Source: Amyloporia xantha
Lineage: Eukaryota; Basidiomycota; Agaricomycetes; Polyporales; Adustoporiaceae
NCBI GenBank assembly: GCA_036971615.1
Contig: JAYKKR010000004.1
Location: 1,178,001 to 1,242,000 of the forward strand
Length of the DNA stretch: 64,000 nucleotides
Direction: 5' to 3'
Shown: positions 36,303-47,115 of the stretch, piece after piece
Layout of the letters: the number at the start of each line of letters is the position of its first letter
Position numbering within the stretch: position 1 is the stretch's first letter
Notes under the pieces: model-generated
The model's input: the letters and a program-made list of their open reading frames with translations, nothing else
Database searches by the model: none
What the model was told of the DNA's origin: nothing
Program-made: the position numbers and the translations under genes

Positions 36303-36862
36303 TCAGGCTATGCGAGCAGACTTCCCCTCATACCCCTCCCACTTCCCCAATCCATCAGGAACATCCAGCATGCGCGTCCCATAAAATATATGCGCCGTCG
36401 GCTTCACGAACTCCCACGCCTTGACTTTCCCCTCCTCGTCCCTCTCCAGATGCGCGCCCCAGACACTGCAGCGCCCCGTCTGCGAGTTGCGGCTCGTCAC
36501 GCAGGCGCCGCACTCCTTGCAGCGGAACCGCTCCTTCCACGGCTTGCCAGAGACCTTGAAGGAGTCCAGCCCTGCCTCGTGCGGCTCGCTGTGCGTCCAC
36601 GTGAACGCAGCCTGGTCGAAGTGGATGGTGTGCACGAACGGGCACCCTGGTGTGTGCTTAGTATATTCGTCGATCTCCTTCACGTCCACGCGACCGCCGG
36701 TCCTCAGGAGGAGCACTCACCCATCAAACGCGAACAAGCGGTACAGTGGCAGAAGGCACTGAGGAGTGGGCCGCTCGACAGGCTGTACGCTACTCGGCCG
36801 CAGAAGCAGGAGCCTCGCAAGGGTACCAGCACAGTGGATTGGAGTTGCGTAGTGTCATCCAT
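36303..36862 (-). CDS. GFA / CENP-V domain zinc protein
   Basis: Small protein of the glutathione-dependent formaldehyde-activating enzyme (GFA) fold, about 161 residues in two exons, 36862-36721 and 36646-36303. Zinc ligands are visible in the expected order: RGSCFCGRVAYSL, FCHCTACSRLM, and FRCKECGACVTSRN. GCPFVHTIHFDQ and the closing PTAHIFYGTRMLDVPDGL also fit the family. Many fungi have several such genes and most lack a proven substrate, so a specific formaldehyde role is not claimed. Confidence 0.88.
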
Positions 36863-37238
36863 GATGATATGTGATCAGTGTAAGTATTTTGATCCTGAAT
36901 GAAATACAGCTAATGTAGCCTGGTAAGAGATCGTCCTGCCAGTGCGAAGTCAAAGAGAGCTCGAGTGGTGGTGTCAAGAGCTCAGAGTCTTAGTAAGACA
37001 CCTTGAAGTCTCCCTGAATTGGCGAACTCGAGGGCATTCTGCAGAGTATTGAAGCCGTTCTACCCCCGCGGACGGCCGATGTATGTAGGCCATGTAATGC
37101 AGGCCATCATCCATGACGTCAAACGTACCACCGGTCTGCCTTCTTCAGACGACATTACATAACAGTGATCGGTACTTTTGAGGACTGTTTTTGAGGACTG
37201 CCTGTATATACTAAGTATCAGTGGACCTGGGTTTATAA
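36863..37238. other. intergenic, GFA promoter side
   Basis: About 375 bp with no gene seen. Confidence 0.4.
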
Positions 37239-37394
37239 GGCCCTGATCGGTAACCTCGCTTGGTCTCGGTCCCACAGCCAAAATACGAGACCGAGGTGGA
37301 TCGGCAAGCTCCGGAGCCGGGCGCTAGAGCGTATTTTGGCTGTGCCAGTGGGACCGAGACCAAGCGGGACCAAGCGGAGTTACCGATCAGGGCC
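37239..37394. mobile_element. 156-bp PIF/Harbinger-like MITE
   Basis: Inverted termini GGCCCTGATCGGTAAC, with further inverted matches inward (GCTTGGTCTCGGTCCCAC and AGCCAAAATAC), form a hairpin. The three bases TAA flank it on both sides (37236-37238 and 37395-37397). A 3-bp TAA duplication with GGCC ends is characteristic of PIF/Harbinger insertions. No coding capacity. Confidence 0.7.
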
Positions 37395-37397
37395 TAA

Positions 37398-38173
37398 CGG
37401 TTTTCGGTATTCATGCTATAGCTACACATCCGCTCCACATACGCATATGGAATTTACACGAATCGATGCATCTCCTTCTGCTCTAGAATCCTAGCTAACA
37501 AAGATAGCAGCTGGCATCGTTGTTCTGCTCTCGGATCCCAAATGACCTGTCATTTGGTTATCAATTTGCAGACGGTGTATGATGCTTACCAATCAGCTCC
37601 ACTCCACTGCATCCGCAATGTTTACCCGATCATGCGCCCGCTCGTGATTGGCTACGCGAGTGCACGCCGCCTTCTCATTGGCTGGGCCCTCTTCATGGAG
37701 TACAACACGTGATGCGCTCGCTGTCTATGTGACTGTGCCACGTGACGGACTCGCGTCGAGAATCCCTTGAGGGCGTGTCGTCGTCCTATCACTGGATGCG
37801 GTAATCATTCTTTTTGTCTTGAAGATTGAAAAAAGATTGAAAAAAAATTATAAACAGCCAATCAGAGGCGAGCTTTTCATTCTTTTTAGGATCTTATTTT
37901 CATCTTCCGACACAAAAGAACAATAACTGCACCCAGTGTATGGTATGACGTATGTCCGCGCTATCAGCTCATTCATCGCGGCGCGCATGACTGCAACTCG
38001 ACCACGGCATCACTCGCTCCAGGAGCGAATCGAGCAGGGGGAGAGTGTGCAAGACAGTGCGGCGGCGATGCATAGATAGTGAGGCCGTAAATACGTTACG
38101 GAGTTGAACTTTGTATGCGCGGGAATCGAAATTAATCGGCAAAAGTGTGTAGCTGAGTCGACCGTGTTCAAGG
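37398..38173. other. intergenic between two MITEs
   Basis: About 775 bp, AT-rich near 37800-37870. No gene or RNA recognised. Confidence 0.4.
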
Positions 38174-38856
38174 AGGACCCCCGAATATAGGAGAATATCC
38201 CTGATCCCGAATTTTCAAAAAGTGGCATTCATGTCCGGTAAAAATCACCTAAATTTGGCTCAAAATGTCCGGAAAAAATCAGGCTTCCGGCCCTTTTGGT
38301 CAAAAATGTCCGGGATTTGGCTCAGGCATAGCCGTAGCTGCAATTTGTCCGGTTTGGGTGGATCAGGGTGTCCAAAAGCACTAAATTTTCTACATTCATG
38401 CTTTGATGTCCTCAATTTCACGGTTAACTGTTATTTTCGGTCACAAAGGACTTCTTTGCATGAACTCTGGATACACTGTCACTTAGCGGAGGTGGCAGCT
38501 CAGATGGATATCCGAGACCAGACCAAGTTGGGCCGCGCGACAGGTCCAACTTGAACAAGGGTGTACCGAAACCTTTGTGATAATTGTTATTGGCCAAATA
38601 AAGGCAGGGATCGGCGACAAACTCTGGTCAGCCTATCAGATGTTTCCCGGGTCCCCGGCTGCCGGCAATCCGGCAGAGGTTTTGTCTGCGAGTAGATCAG
38701 GCTCCCAGATAATTGGTCAAAAATGTCTGGATATCCGCTCAGGGATCAAGTCGCCGAAGGCGAAATCCGTCCGGAAAAAATCAGGGATCAGGGTTCCCCA
38801 GGAGAGATTTTTGTCCGTATCAGGATCATGGATACCCTCCCATATTCGGGGGTCCT
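38174..38856. mobile_element. 683-bp non-autonomous hAT-like element with 8-bp target duplication
   Basis: Termini are AGGACCCCCGAATAT and its inverted counterpart, with imperfect inverted matches for about 35 bp. The direct 8-mer GTTCAAGG flanks both ends (38166-38173 and 38857-38864), the duplication size of hAT transposons. Inside, the motif TGTCCGG followed by an A-run recurs several times near both ends, like subterminal transposase sites. No transposase frame. Confidence 0.8.
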
Positions 38857-38864
38857 GTTCAAGG

Positions 38865-39529
38865 CCTCATGTGAGACCTAATGCAATCATGGCTTGAGGT
38901 CATTTGGGCTCGGGCGGGCGGAGCAGCGCCATCTCAAACCAAGTGTCTTCCGGTGCGACATGTAGGCAAAAATAAGATAGGCCCAAGTCATTCTCGACTA
39001 CTTCACGTGACCTGTGGCTGTCACGCTTACACCAGTTTGGCAGAGAGAAAGTACGAAAGAATCAAAATGTGAAGTCAAAGGACATTAAATAAAATTCGGG
39101 CACCATCAGACTGGGTGAAAATGTGTTCCCTAAAGATTGATGGTGACCGAATTGCAAATAAGGGCCTCCATCCAACGCAATAGAATCGCGAGCTGTCCGA
39201 CCATACTGCTTATGTAAGCTGCATATATGAGAATAAGCCCTCTGTTGCGACTCAAAATCAGCTTTTTACCACCATAACTACTGCATAACTACCCGTTATC
39301 ATGTAAATAGGTACGAGACAAATAGTTATCTGAGCCATGCACGTGATTGTCACATCGTGACCATAGTAGTCGAGAATGACTTGGGCCTATCTTACCAGTG
39401 TTTATAATTTGGGTCACATTTGTCACGGCGGCAAGGGCACAACTCCGGTCGGCATGCACCGCAGTGATTGTGGCGCGTCCCTGTGAGGTTTATGGCGGAG
39501 ATCAAAACCATCACGCGCATGTATCCAGT
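38865..39529. other. intergenic between hAT-like elements
   Basis: About 660 bp without recognisable genes. Confidence 0.4.
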
Positions 39530-39537
39530 TGTAACGC

Positions 39538-41151
39538 TAGCGTCTCCTAAGTTCAGTTCGGTTCGGTTCAGCAGGTATTTTGGCTGAACCCTGAACCGAA
39601 CCTGCATGCATATGCCCGAACCTGAACCTGAACCTGAACTGAACCTGCTGAACCGGTTCAGCAGGTTCAGTTCAGGTTCGTAACTGGTTCGAACCTTCTG
39701 AACCTTGAATTTTCTAAATTAACAAAATTTAATTCATTTTATATTACTCTACTGTACACATCCACAAAATGGTGATACCTGATGTAGGAGGATGCCAGAA
39801 GTGTGAGTATACCAGTACTACATGCCCAACATTCATGAAAATGATCACTCTCCCTGATGTGCCTTTCCAACAGGTAACAATAATCTGCTCTGACTCCCTC
39901 AGAACCCATCCCTGCTCTCAAACACAAATGCCAGCGATGGCGGTGAATGTGCGCACATGACTATCAGCAAGGAGTGTGTGACAAAAAGAAGGAAAAGAAA
40001 AGTCACTCACCACAGGCTGCCCCGCCTGAGACGTTGATGATCAGCTGCAGGATAGGCACGTTCGAGCGTGCGCACGAACGAGAATTGAATGATCAGTGAA
40101 GATCATGTTTGGACCAGGCTGACGTCGTCGCCGGAGGGCCCGGGTGCTGAACGAAACCGCCATTGCTAATGTCGTGGTGCCCGACGTGTGTATGGACGAT
40201 CTAGGCGGCACTGATGGTGCAGACGGGGCTGGTAATGGATCCTCACGGTCGGGCGAGAGGCGTGGGTGCTGCTTTGCACGCACCTTGGTCCGTGCTCGCA
40301 TCGTGGGATCCAGACGCCGTACGCTTCAGCCCCACACCTGTCGAGTTCACACTCGGCGCAGACCCTCCTCTCAGATCGGCGCTCATGGGCGTGTCTCTGG
40401 TGCAAGATTAAGTGGTCAGTGATAGTGGCAACGCACCTTTGGGGGCCTTGCTACTGACGCCCGAGCTTGACGGCGCCGGTCGCGTTGGAGCAGGCTGCTT
40501 GCCCAACGCTGGCTGGCTGGCTGTGCGAAGAGCACTCGGATTCCGAGTGGATCCGAGTCGCTGTGCGTTACCTTCCACGTCGGCTTGCGAACGCGCGTAC
40601 CGGCGACGCGCAGCGCGGGGGTCTTGTTCGTGAGTCGCGGTTCTGGCAGAAAGAGAAGTTAGGAGCATTAGGAGGAGCAGGCGCACTTACCGGCAGGGGA
40701 TTCCACGCCTGTCGAGCCTACCACAGGAACATCAGCTTCTTTGGAAGCTGGTACAAGCGCCGCCTCCCGGGGTTGGTCCTCGCCTTCGGATGCATACCAG
40801 TCGATGTTGGCTGCATCCTTGAGCTGGCTGTCCATGCTGACAGCGCAGTTCTTGCTGGGATTGACGTGAGACATTTCGAGTCTGCACGCAGGGAGAGCGA
40901 GAGCGCAGCGCGCGAGCGTAAATTGACCGAAACGGCGAAGATTGATCTCAATCAGATCGATCAGATCACTTCTCCAGGTTCGCCGTTCGGACGCGTTCGG
41001 ACCGCGTTCGGGCAACGCGCTGCAAGCCCGAACCCAGGACCGAACCTGACAGCCAATGGCCGGACCGAACCTGGACCGGACCCGAACCTCAGGTCCGGTT
41101 CGGCGGTTCGGGGTTCGGACCCAGGTTCTGGACCGAACTTAGGAGACGCTA
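39538..41151. mobile_element. 1.6-kb hAT-like element with GGTTC-rich subterminal arrays
   Basis: Termini TAGCGTCTCCTAAGTTC and its complement, flanked by the direct 8-mer TGTAACGC (39530-39537 and 41152-41159). Both ends carry 150-180 bp arrays of GGTTC/GAACC words in both orientations (39555-39700 and 40975-41145). The interior holds a minus-strand coding-like stretch starting MSHVNPSKNCAVSMDSQ and containing IDWYASEGEDQPREA. Through a plausible intron it continues into LTNKTPALRVAGTRV and RKPTWK. It is not a recognisable transposase and may be a captured host fragment or a decayed element protein. Confidence 0.78.
39630..39679. repeat. perfect 50-bp palindrome
   Basis: Inside the left subterminal array of the hAT-like element, 25 bases are followed directly by their exact reverse complement, with centre AACCGGTT. 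It is built from GAACCTG and GAACTG words. Confidence 0.9.
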
Positions 41152-41159
41152 TGTAACGC

Positions 41160-41880
41160 TCCATGAGCGAGGGCACCAATGACAACAAATGCGAGCACAA
41201 GGAAACAAGAAAAGTACATGGGCTTGGCCGTATATTGCATATGAAGACCATATAAAAGTTCCAGATTTTTTGGCTTGCAGGATCTGGCTCGATACGGCGA
41301 TCTATGGTCGAAATGGGAGCTTCGAGGTGTAAATCGCGCGTTGCGATGTGTCTCATTTACGGTCCACGCACAATTTCGTGATTCTGAGTAGGCAGTCTTC
41401 TTTGAAATAGTCAAAAGTATTTGTAAACCAAGTTTTATGTTTTTTGGGTGGTTGTAGAAGGAGCTAGACCGAATTTATAAACACTGTCTCAATTATAAAC
41501 CCAGGGGCACTTATAGTATATCTAGGTCCAGCAAGCCCGACGTGATTCGCATTCAACACAACCAGACGCAAGTCCATTAGAACATGCACGGTCAACAGGG
41601 ATACAATCGGTGGTAAGTCGTAAGTAATAATAGATAGATAAACGTTTGACAGCAGAAGAATCGACATGCGAGCGTAGCAGAATGTCTTCAAATACATGCA
41701 GAATCCGGACTGGCCCCCCCGGCCCACTCTTCGAGTAGCCTCCTAGATCAGCCCGCGCCTCCCAGCGCCCAGAGCACCGCGCCCCCCATCTCATTTTGAT
41801 TGATCATCAGTCATGAAGAAACCGCCACGGAGTCTGTACACCCAGGAACCCGAACACGAGCGCGCATCATAGGTCACAGC
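41160..41880. other. intergenic
   Basis: About 720 bp with no supportable gene. It includes the 3' side of the membrane protein gene. Confidence 0.4.
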
Positions 41881-42705
41881 CTATGCGTTCCCATACGAGT
41901 TTGTAGGTTCCGAGTAGGGGTAGGGCGGGTGCGGGTTGAGCAGGCCCTGGTTCACGTCGGTCGTCGTGAGCTTGTACGGGCCTTGCCACGCCGCGCCGTC
42001 CTCCTCGAGCTGCTCCACGTATCGCGAGATGATCACAACCATGTCTAGAAAAAAGACAGCACGCTGCATCAGCGCCGAGCGACGACACGATGAGAATAGG
42101 TACGCACAGAGATGCGTGATGACCATCAAGACGACGAGGACGGTCACAACAATCTTCACGCCAGTGGAGACGTGCGTCGAGCAGTTATCGATGGAGACAT
42201 TCCCTTTGTCGTCCGTTGAGATGCAGTCACCAGTGATGTTCTTATCGGAGTATACCGAATACAGTGCCAAGCCTGCAGAGGCCATGGAGGCGAAGAAGAG
42301 CAGCCAGCTCATGAACGAGTACGCCTTGACCATACGGCGGTTGCGAGATATTGAGCCGAAGAAGCTAAGCGTACCGCGGTGTCAGGCCGGCTTCTGATAA
42401 TGTGGATGTCATATGTACACACCCAAATAGCGAGAACAACGTCATGATGGTGAACAGGACAGCCAGCACGATGATAGCGATCTTCGTGTGCTCTGCGACA
42501 TTCGTGTAGTTGTTCGCCTTGATGTGGATCTCTGCGGGAACATTGCCAGAAATCAGCCACTAGTCCAAATGCGTGCAACAGTGACGCACCATGAACGATA
42601 TACCAAAACGCTGCGGCAAGAATACCCTCGAGGATGAACGAGAGCAGGGAGAAGAGGAACACACCCGCCCGAACGGGGATGCAGAAGCAAAAGTGCCGCG
42701 ACATC
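41881..42705 (-). CDS. four-helix (tetraspan) membrane protein, function unknown
   Basis: Starts MSRHFCFCIPVRAGVF. Four hydrophobic helices are visible: VFLFSLLSFILEGILAAAFW, IAIIVLAVLFTIMTLFSLFG, AYSFMSWLLFFASMASAGLA and GVKIVVTVLVVLMVITHL. Between helices 3 and 4 is a loop with two cysteines (GDCISTDDKGNVSIDNCSTH), probably extracytoplasmic and disulfide-bonded. The cytosolic tail ends in NPHPPYPYSEPTNSYGNA. Three introns with donors GTGCGT, GTGTGT and GTGCGT keep the frame. The layout is common in agaricomycetes and resembles MARVEL or tetraspan proteins, but no specific function is known. The direct duplication begins 200 bp upstream. Confidence 0.75.
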
Positions 42706-43545
42706 TTCAAAGTGTTCGCTCAAAATGCGCAAGTTGTGAAAAGGAAGAGAAGGAAATAGTCAGGCTCCGAGGCAAGAAAGAACAGGAAAGAAAACGGAGG
42801 CCCGACGACGACGATATGAGACACGAGAGTGCAGCCTCATTTCCGCCCGCGCTCAGCCATTTATACCCGATGGCCCGTGGTGATGGCGATGAGCTGAGAC
42901 TGTTCGGCCAGAGCGGAGGCTGTGCGCGCGCAGACTTGGCGCCCACGGTACACTATCTCGGGTCGCTTCGCTCAGGTGGCAATTATATGAGTACCCAATT
43001 TGGACCCAGTGAGCCCTACTTAAGTACGTCTTGCCATGCACTCGTGTTGTTGAAGTTTAAACTTTATCCGCTGAAGGAGCAATCGCCGTATCTTTTGAAA
43101 TATCCATAAAGTCCTACAGGTGCTCCCGACGGCCGGCGATGCATGATCCTGGACCATATCGGTCACCGTTGACGCCGGATTGACCGACGAGTCCCGACAC
43201 GGGGCGCGTGCATCTATTCATAGAACCGTATTACAACGCATGTACAGTACTAGAGGTCGGTTCGCACAGCACATGCGCATGCACTCCCACTGTCTCGATG
43301 CTGCAATATTCATGCCACGACCCTCGCACAAAGCTGTGGTGAAGTTGATATGAAGCCGCGATGCTGTAACCCTACACTGTGGCTACACAGGGCGCTGCGC
43401 GATACGCTCAGGCACCTGGCCGGCCACAGAACCACAGCCACCAACCCAGAATGGAGATCCCCGGGCGTCAGCTGTCTGATTCTCGTACTGCTCGCATGCA
43501 GACGGATAGCAAACCACATACGCACAGGTCCAAGTGCATAGCAAG

Positions 43546-43874
43546 ATGAGCAGCATGGGAGGCGCAGTGGACACTGCGCAGAGCAAGGCATTGCAAAGCT
43601 GGGGTAAGTTTCTTTTTATATTGACTATCCTCCCACAGGAGAAGAGTGTCACCGTTGGACCGTATACACATTGGCGGACTGCGCGAACAACGGAGAAGCA
43701 TTTATGTCCCCTGTACACGAATGGTTAACGTTGTGGCGTGGCGACCATTGGAATAATGCTAACACAAGCCTTCTCTCACACCGGCGTTTCTCGTTTGGCA
43801 TTGTACTGACCGTCTCTTATCTGGTTTGCCAACGCCGCTTTCGACGATCGACTCCAGTCGACGGCAGAATGTGA
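43546..43874 (+). CDS. small hypothetical protein with a very short intron (copy 1)
   Basis: ATG at 43546 (MSSMGGAVDTAQSKALQSW). A candidate 35-bp intron at 43604-43638 has donor GTAAGT and acceptor CCCACAG. The second exon reads EECHRWTVYTLADCANNGEA, VHEWLTLWRGDHWNNANTS and then IVLTVSYLVCQRRFRR to the stop at 43874. About 97 residues, Trp-rich in the middle. No family recognised. An intron this short is at the lower limit for fungi, and the locus could be part of a larger transcript. Confidence 0.3.
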
Positions 43875-44231
43875 CTGTACTCTACTCCGAGTCCTTCGAC
43901 CAGCTGTTTGGTCACGCTCACAGCGTCCCTTGAACATCGATCTCGTTCACCGTCAATCCATTCGCATCGGTCTTCCCTATCATCACCATGGTTTAGCAGC
44001 CTCCTGAACTGAACAGTTGCTGTGGTCACAGGTCACCTAGGCCTCTGAACAGCTGAACAGTTGGTACTTTGGTGTCATGCAGCAAAGGGTCGAACAATTG
44101 ATCGAATTAACAGTGTGATAACTGGTAACAGGTACAATAGTGATACAATGCAAACGGGTATTCATCTCTTCGCGTTCAATCCACTACTACGGAACATCCT
44201 CCATATCCAGAACGCCCGGACCAATAATCAA

Positions 44232-44823
44232 TCAGCCGATGCTGCGGACTTTGTGCTCGCCCAGCTTCTGAGTACGAGCGTCGTCTGTGCCCTCTGGCGC
44301 GACGGTCGCAGCCTGCTGCATCCTCCCATGCTCCGTGGGGTGCGACGTGTCTGGGACGCTTGGGGGCTCCGATGCGTGCTGGTTGTCGTCGCTCTTTGGC
44401 ACGGACTCGGAGCTCGCGCCCGCCTTCTTATCGCTATCCGCGGCGCCGGCGAATGAGTCCTATGCGAGTTCTGCATTAAGTGACCTTGTCGAGACAGGCA
44501 AAATCGCAGCCATGACTTACCACATCATCCTGTTGCTGCTGTTTCTTCTTCAGCTCCCCTGTGCGCAGCTCCTTGCCGTGCTGGACGAGATCGGGCTTGC
44601 GCAGGATCTTCCCCTTTGCTTGCTCCTTGACTCCCTCGAGTTTGTCTCCTGTAGTCTGTAGGCATCGGTAAGTAAGGTACACTAGACATTGTGAATCGAT
44701 TGCGCTGACCACTCCTCGTCCGTACTCTGGCCCGAGACCGACAGCACCGGCGTGCCGTTGCTCGGGGTATTCATTGTTGCCTTGTGCGCCGGTAGAGTTA
44801 CCACTGGAGTTTACTGATGCCAT
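44232..44823 (-). CDS. CsbD-like stress-response protein (copy 1)
   Basis: Exons 44823-44713, 44655-44521 and 44459-44232 give 157 residues. The core GDKLEGVKEQAKGKILRKP followed by DLVQHGKELRTGELKKKQ is the CsbD-like pattern (K-x-G-x-x-x-x-x-K-G-K) of small hydrophilic stress proteins found in bacteria and fungi. The N-terminus (MASVNSSGNSTGAQGNNEYP) and the C-terminal part (DKKAGASSESVPKSDDNQH) are low-complexity and hydrophilic. The first intron uses a weak GTGGTC donor. The molecular function of the family is unknown. A duplicate lies at 58456-59047 with no differences noticed. Confidence 0.72.
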
Positions 44824-45386
44824 GGCAGAGTTTGTATGGGAGTGGATATGTCATTTGGTGGGTGGTGAGCAGATGAGCATGGCCGGACCACCGTGTTTTA
44901 TAGTAGGCAACTCGAACGCAGCGCCATGACTTTGACGTCATGAGAGTTAACGTTCAATGAGCAGCGGTGGAAACGAGTGGGGGGAAGCGTCGTCCACAGC
45001 GCTTTCCCAAACAGGTATGAGCACGGCTATACCAGGACGAGCCGAAGCGCGCGTGGACACCGTGACTGTCCGTCGATCGTCCACCGTCTGCTCGCCCAAG
45101 TCCCTCTGCTGTCTGTTCCACTCCCATGCATAGTCTCGCGCCGAATCTCTGAGCTGCGCCAATTCATTGCCCAGCTCGCGTCATCTAGCTCGATCCACAA
45201 GACGATCTTTTCGACTTCTCAGGCGCATTCAGGCCGAGCGAAGCACAGACTGCCTGCAAGCACTGGCGTGTATCGGCCGTACTCTCCTCTGATCACGCCA
45301 ACGACGCAAGTGAAGAGGTGGATGGCAGCGGTCTCCATACAAGCGAGACTCGATCATGGACGACTCGTCGGCTACTAGTACTGCGT

Positions 45387-46187
45387 AGGGCACGCTTACT
45401 GTAGCGTCTACGTTTGTCTCCATCCTCCCTTCCCTCTCGTGGCTTGTTGCTCACGAACTTCGGCGCGCACGCTCAGAGTCAAAGCACGCGAAACCCGTAT
45501 GTTCCCACACGCCATCTCGATGTTTCGCTGTGCACTGCTCGAGTCGACGACCGCTAGCAGAGACAGTCCACCTCGAACGCGTGCAAACACGTCCGTCAGG
45601 CTGCGCTCGTTTCTGTGTCCGGCAGGTATGTACGTACTGCGTACAGCGTGCTATGGCTAACACTAATATGTATGGTAGTGTTGGAGTCGAGGCGGACGAC
45701 AGCCCACGTCTCAGCCGTCTGAGCGTGTTCTCGTTCGGGGACATGCTAACAGACTCCTTGTCCGGCCGGCCGTACGGACAAAGCCTACGCAGCGCAGTCA
45801 TCTACGACGGCCAATGCGCGTGCAGCTACGAGAGCCTGTCTGTCGTGCTGCGATCATTCAGGCCGATGTGGTATCTCGCAGGTATGTACGTGCTACCCTC
45901 GGCAGAATTTATGTGATATAATGAGTGCAGCGCAGCACCCACAACTCTTGCATCCGAGCTTCGGCTGCTGCATAGGGGACAAATCCAGCAGACACATTGA
46001 CCGGCTTTCCGGTCCCCTATCTGCCGTCAATCATGCGCGCAGAACGATTCGACTCGACGACGTCGGCGCTCATGCAGCTCTACACTACAGTGTTGCCCGT
46101 TTGGTTCGAGATCGCGCGCGGTTGGCTACACTGAGATGCGTGGTAGGATATTGGCCCGGAGCAGTTCGCTGGGCGGGAGTGGGCTAG
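45387..46187 (+). other. spliced-looking transcription unit, coding status unclear (copy 1)
   Basis: Two consensus introns are visible: 45626-45678 (donor GTATGTACGT, internal GCTAAC branch site, acceptor GGTAG) and 45882-45930 (donor GTATGTACGT, acceptor GTGCAG). Two frames stay open across both junctions. One ends at about 45998. The other ends at 46187 with GYWPGAVRWAGVG. Neither has an obvious start codon in the first exon or a family match. It may be a gene whose 5' exon I cannot see, or a non-coding RNA. Confidence 0.35.
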
Positions 46188-46664
46188 GTTAAGTAATTGG
46201 TGCTATGTATGTACCGCCCGTTAGCATTGCTGAATATACAAGCACGGTCAGAACAAATGCATACTGATCGAGTCTGATATACCGGACGCGTGTGCTGTCA
46301 GACGAACAGATGGCGCAGTGCTGGTGTGAGGCCCCGGGACGACCCGTCAGCGATACGAACGACCGACGTTCGCCAGGGTTGCGGGCGTTCTGCGTGCGAA
46401 GACATAAGCACGGACGTGTCCGCCTGAGCTCACCCGTTGTGGACGACAACGAGCGAGAGGACGGGATGGTGAGGTCGGGCGGCGAACGTTCGACGTGCAG
46501 TCGTGAATGGCGCAGCAGCAAGCTCCCGCGGACGGTCAGCAGCGAGAACCTGTGGGGAGGGACAGTTCTGGTACCTATATCGTCCATTAGAGATCCGTCA
46601 TATCAACACAACCAAAGATAGCTACTTACCTTAGAGCTGATAGTGCACATACCATTTCGTGGGC

Positions 46665-47115
46665 TCAGCGCTGAGTGAATGATATGTCGGAGTGAGTTGA
46701 CGCTGGACTGAGGACATTAACGGCATTTGAAGAGGGGGCGTCGGTAGCAACTTCACTGGAGCGTGCCGTCCGTTTTGCGGGTACACGCCGTTAGAGCCGA
46801 CGCGAGATGATTAGGAAAGACATACCAGCAGTTGTTGGGACGAACCGGACACGATGAGCATCCGATCGGCTTGTCGGCGTCTGCAATGGGTGGGAGAGCC
46901 GAACGAGGGTGATAAGCAGAACGAATAGAACAGGGTCGGATAGACTTACCAGGACAAGAGCACGCTTCACCGGGGCGGACACAGCGAGCAGTACGAGCGA
47001 AAACGAATCGTGAGAGGGACAATGGGAGACCGTCGATTAGGGAGGGGAGACCTGAGGCAGTGGAGGACAACATGCAAAACAGAGGAGAGGAGAGGGGATA
47101 CTGACCTTTGACCAT
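46665..47115 (-). CDS. small cysteine-rich protein (copy 1)
   Basis: Exons 47115-46950, 46880-46826 and 46755-46665 give 103 residues, or 89 if the start is the ATG at 47073. Introns have GTAAGT and GTATGT donors. The core reads CVRPGEACSCPDADKPIGC, then SSCPVRPNNCCEV: seven cysteines in about 33 residues including a CC pair, as in small secreted disulfide-rich fungal proteins. The N-terminus is moderately hydrophobic (LPSLIDGLPLSLSRFVFA), not a strong signal peptide. A TATA-like GGATATAAG lies about 25 bp upstream of the first ATG. No family is recognised and no function is claimed. The duplicate is at 60889-61339. Confidence 0.5.

Noticed and set aside
39692..39705. GGTTCGAAC, resembling a tRNA B-box
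   Set aside because: Part of the GGTTC word array of the transposon; no A-box or cloverleaf nearby.
43310..43718. minus-strand frames of 93-111 residues
   Set aside because: Overlap the better spliced plus-strand unit and show no domain features.
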